DNA of 5,424 nucleotides from an uncultured Collinsella sp. (GTDB taxonomy: Bacteria; Actinomycetota; Coriobacteriia; Coriobacteriales; Coriobacteriaceae): assembly GCA_905197385.1 (NCBI GenBank), contig CAJJYO010000119.1, forward strand, positions 1 to 5,424. The letters are read 5' to 3'. Each line of letters starts with the position of its first letter. Within the stretch, counting starts at the first letter, position 1. The notes under the pieces were generated by a model. The model was not told the origin of the DNA and did no database searches. It saw nothing but the letters and a program-made list of their open reading frames with translations. Below are positions 4,607-5,424 of this stretch, piece after piece. The translations under genes were made by a program, and so were the position numbers.

Positions 4607-5424
4607 ATGTGCAATGTTTCGCTCAACGGTACTCAACCGTCCGATGCGTCCCTGCGCGTCCTGCGCGCGCTTGAGGCGGCTGGTCTTGAGGCTTGGTACG
4701 TGGGCGGTTGGGTGCGCGACGCCCTGATGGGGTGCCCCAGCCATGATGTTGATATGTGCTGTAGCGGCCTGTGGCAGGAGTCCAAAGTGGCGCTCGAGGC
4801 CGCCGGCATCGCGGTTGTGGAGTCGGGCATTAAATTTGGCGGAATCACGGCTATTTCCGATGGCGAGCGTATCGAGGTCACCACGTACCGTCTGGATGGC
4901 TTTTACACCGATGGTCGCCATCCCCAGAGTGTGGAGCGTGCCGCCTCGCTCGAGGACGATCTGGCGCGCCGCGACTTTACCGTCAACGCCATGGCCTGGC
5001 ATCCCGAGCGCGAGCTTGTCGACCGCTACGACGGCCAGGGTGACTTGGAGCGCAAGCTGATTCGCGCTGTCGGCGATCCCAAGCGTCGCTTTAACGAGGA
5101 CGCCCTGCGCATGCTGCGTGCGGTGCGCTTTGCCTGCCGTCTGGACTTTATGATTGAGCCCGAGACCAAGCGTGCGCTTGCCGAGTGCGCGCCGCTGCTC
5201 GATGCCGTGGCGCGTGAGCGTGTGGGTATTGAGCTCGAGGGCATTCTTTCGACCGGTCATGGGGGAGACGCGATGCTCCGCTATCCCGAGCTCATCTGCG
5301 CCGCCGTGCCCGAGTTGGCAGCGGGTCGCGGGTTTGATCAGCGCAGTGTCTATCATGCGTTTAACGTCTACGTGCATATCGCCCGTGTGCTGACGGTGGC
5401 GGGGGAGCTCGCGCTGTGTGACGG
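4607..5424 (+). CDS. cca: CCA-adding tRNA nucleotidyltransferase (class II, HD domain), 3' end missing
   Basis: The gene runs off the window; 272 codons are visible of an expected 400-480. It codes for a cytoplasmic enzyme that adds or repairs the 3'-terminal CCA of tRNAs without a template. Visible: Tyr-Val-Gly33-Gly34-Trp-Val-Arg37-Asp38 of the nucleotidyltransferase head; the metal-binding pair Asp47-Val-Asp49; the ribose-selecting Arg121-Arg122-Asp123 followed by Phe-Thr-Val-Asn-Ala-Met; and Glu164-Asp165-x-x-Arg168, the base-recognition motif of class II enzymes. Next comes the start of an HD-type region with His250 and His257. The start at 4607 has AGGAGG (4593-4598) 8 nt upstream, and the next ATG (4614) is out of frame. 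Poly(A) polymerase is the related alternative, but a CCA enzyme is the normal family member in Gram-positive bacteria. It has no functional link to the PTS genes and sits behind a terminator. Confidence 0.92.
   Translation, partial: MCNVSLNGTQPSDASLRVLRALEAAGLEAWYVGGWVRDALMGCPSHDVDMCCSGLWQESKVALEAAGIAVVESGIKFGGITAISDGERIEVTTYRLDGFYTDGRHPQSVERAASLEDDLARRDFTVNAMAWHPERELVDRYDGQGDLERKLIRAVGDPKRRFNEDALRMLRAVRFACRLDFMIEPETKRALAECAPLLDAVARERVGIELEGILSTGHGGDAMLRYPELICAAVPELAAGRGFDQRSVYHAFNVYVHIARVLTVAGELALCD

Noticed and set aside
4439..5377. A 312-codon minus-strand open frame across the last gene
   Set aside because: The + strand reads as a CCA-adding enzyme with all key motifs. The minus frame shows no domain and would run through a terminator.

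Overview
The window looks like ordinary chromosomal DNA from a moderately GC-rich Gram-positive, most likely a gut actinobacterium of the class Coriobacteriia (Collinsella/Olsenella type). That placement is an inference from GC-rich third codon positions, strong Shine-Dalgarno (SD) sites and the general look of the proteins; no RNA gene or marker here proves it. All five genes lie on the + strand. I see no mobile element, CRISPR array, tRNA or rRNA.

Layout. Bases 1-213 are non-coding: an inverted repeat at the edge, an AT-rich promoter zone and a short leader hairpin. ptsH (HPr, 87 aa, 214-477) is followed by a highly structured 132-bp gap. That gap holds a terminator-like hairpin with a T-tract (521-557), then a second hairpin (557-592) that abuts the ptsI ribosome binding site. 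ptsI (enzyme I, 567 aa, 610-2313) carries all the catalytic residues expected of the family. A 74-bp gap with a strong T-less hairpin and a small hairpin over the SD leads to a 310-aa PfkB/FruK-type sugar-phosphate kinase (2388-3320). This unit ends at a textbook terminator (3349-3380). A paralogous kinase, also 310 aa, follows with its own likely promoter (3510-4442) and its own terminator (4476-4509). The last gene, cut off by the window end, is a class II CCA-adding tRNA nucleotidyltransferase (4607 to beyond 5424).

How the genes fit together. Enzyme I takes phosphate from PEP and passes it to His15 of HPr, which feeds sugar-specific PTS permeases encoded elsewhere. Fructose imported by a PTS enters as fructose-1-phosphate, which a FruK-type kinase converts to fructose-1,6-bisphosphate. 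A ptsH-ptsI-kinase order therefore makes sense as a general PTS plus fructose (or related sugar phosphate) entry unit. The tRNA gene is functionally unrelated.

I found no clearly new system. The points most worth a second look are the RNA structures in the ptsH-ptsI gap, the tandem kinases with an active-site-motif difference (Asp41 versus Asn41) in separate transcription units, and a departure from the usual enzyme I signature (Leu-Ile-Gly in place of Leu-Thr-Gln).
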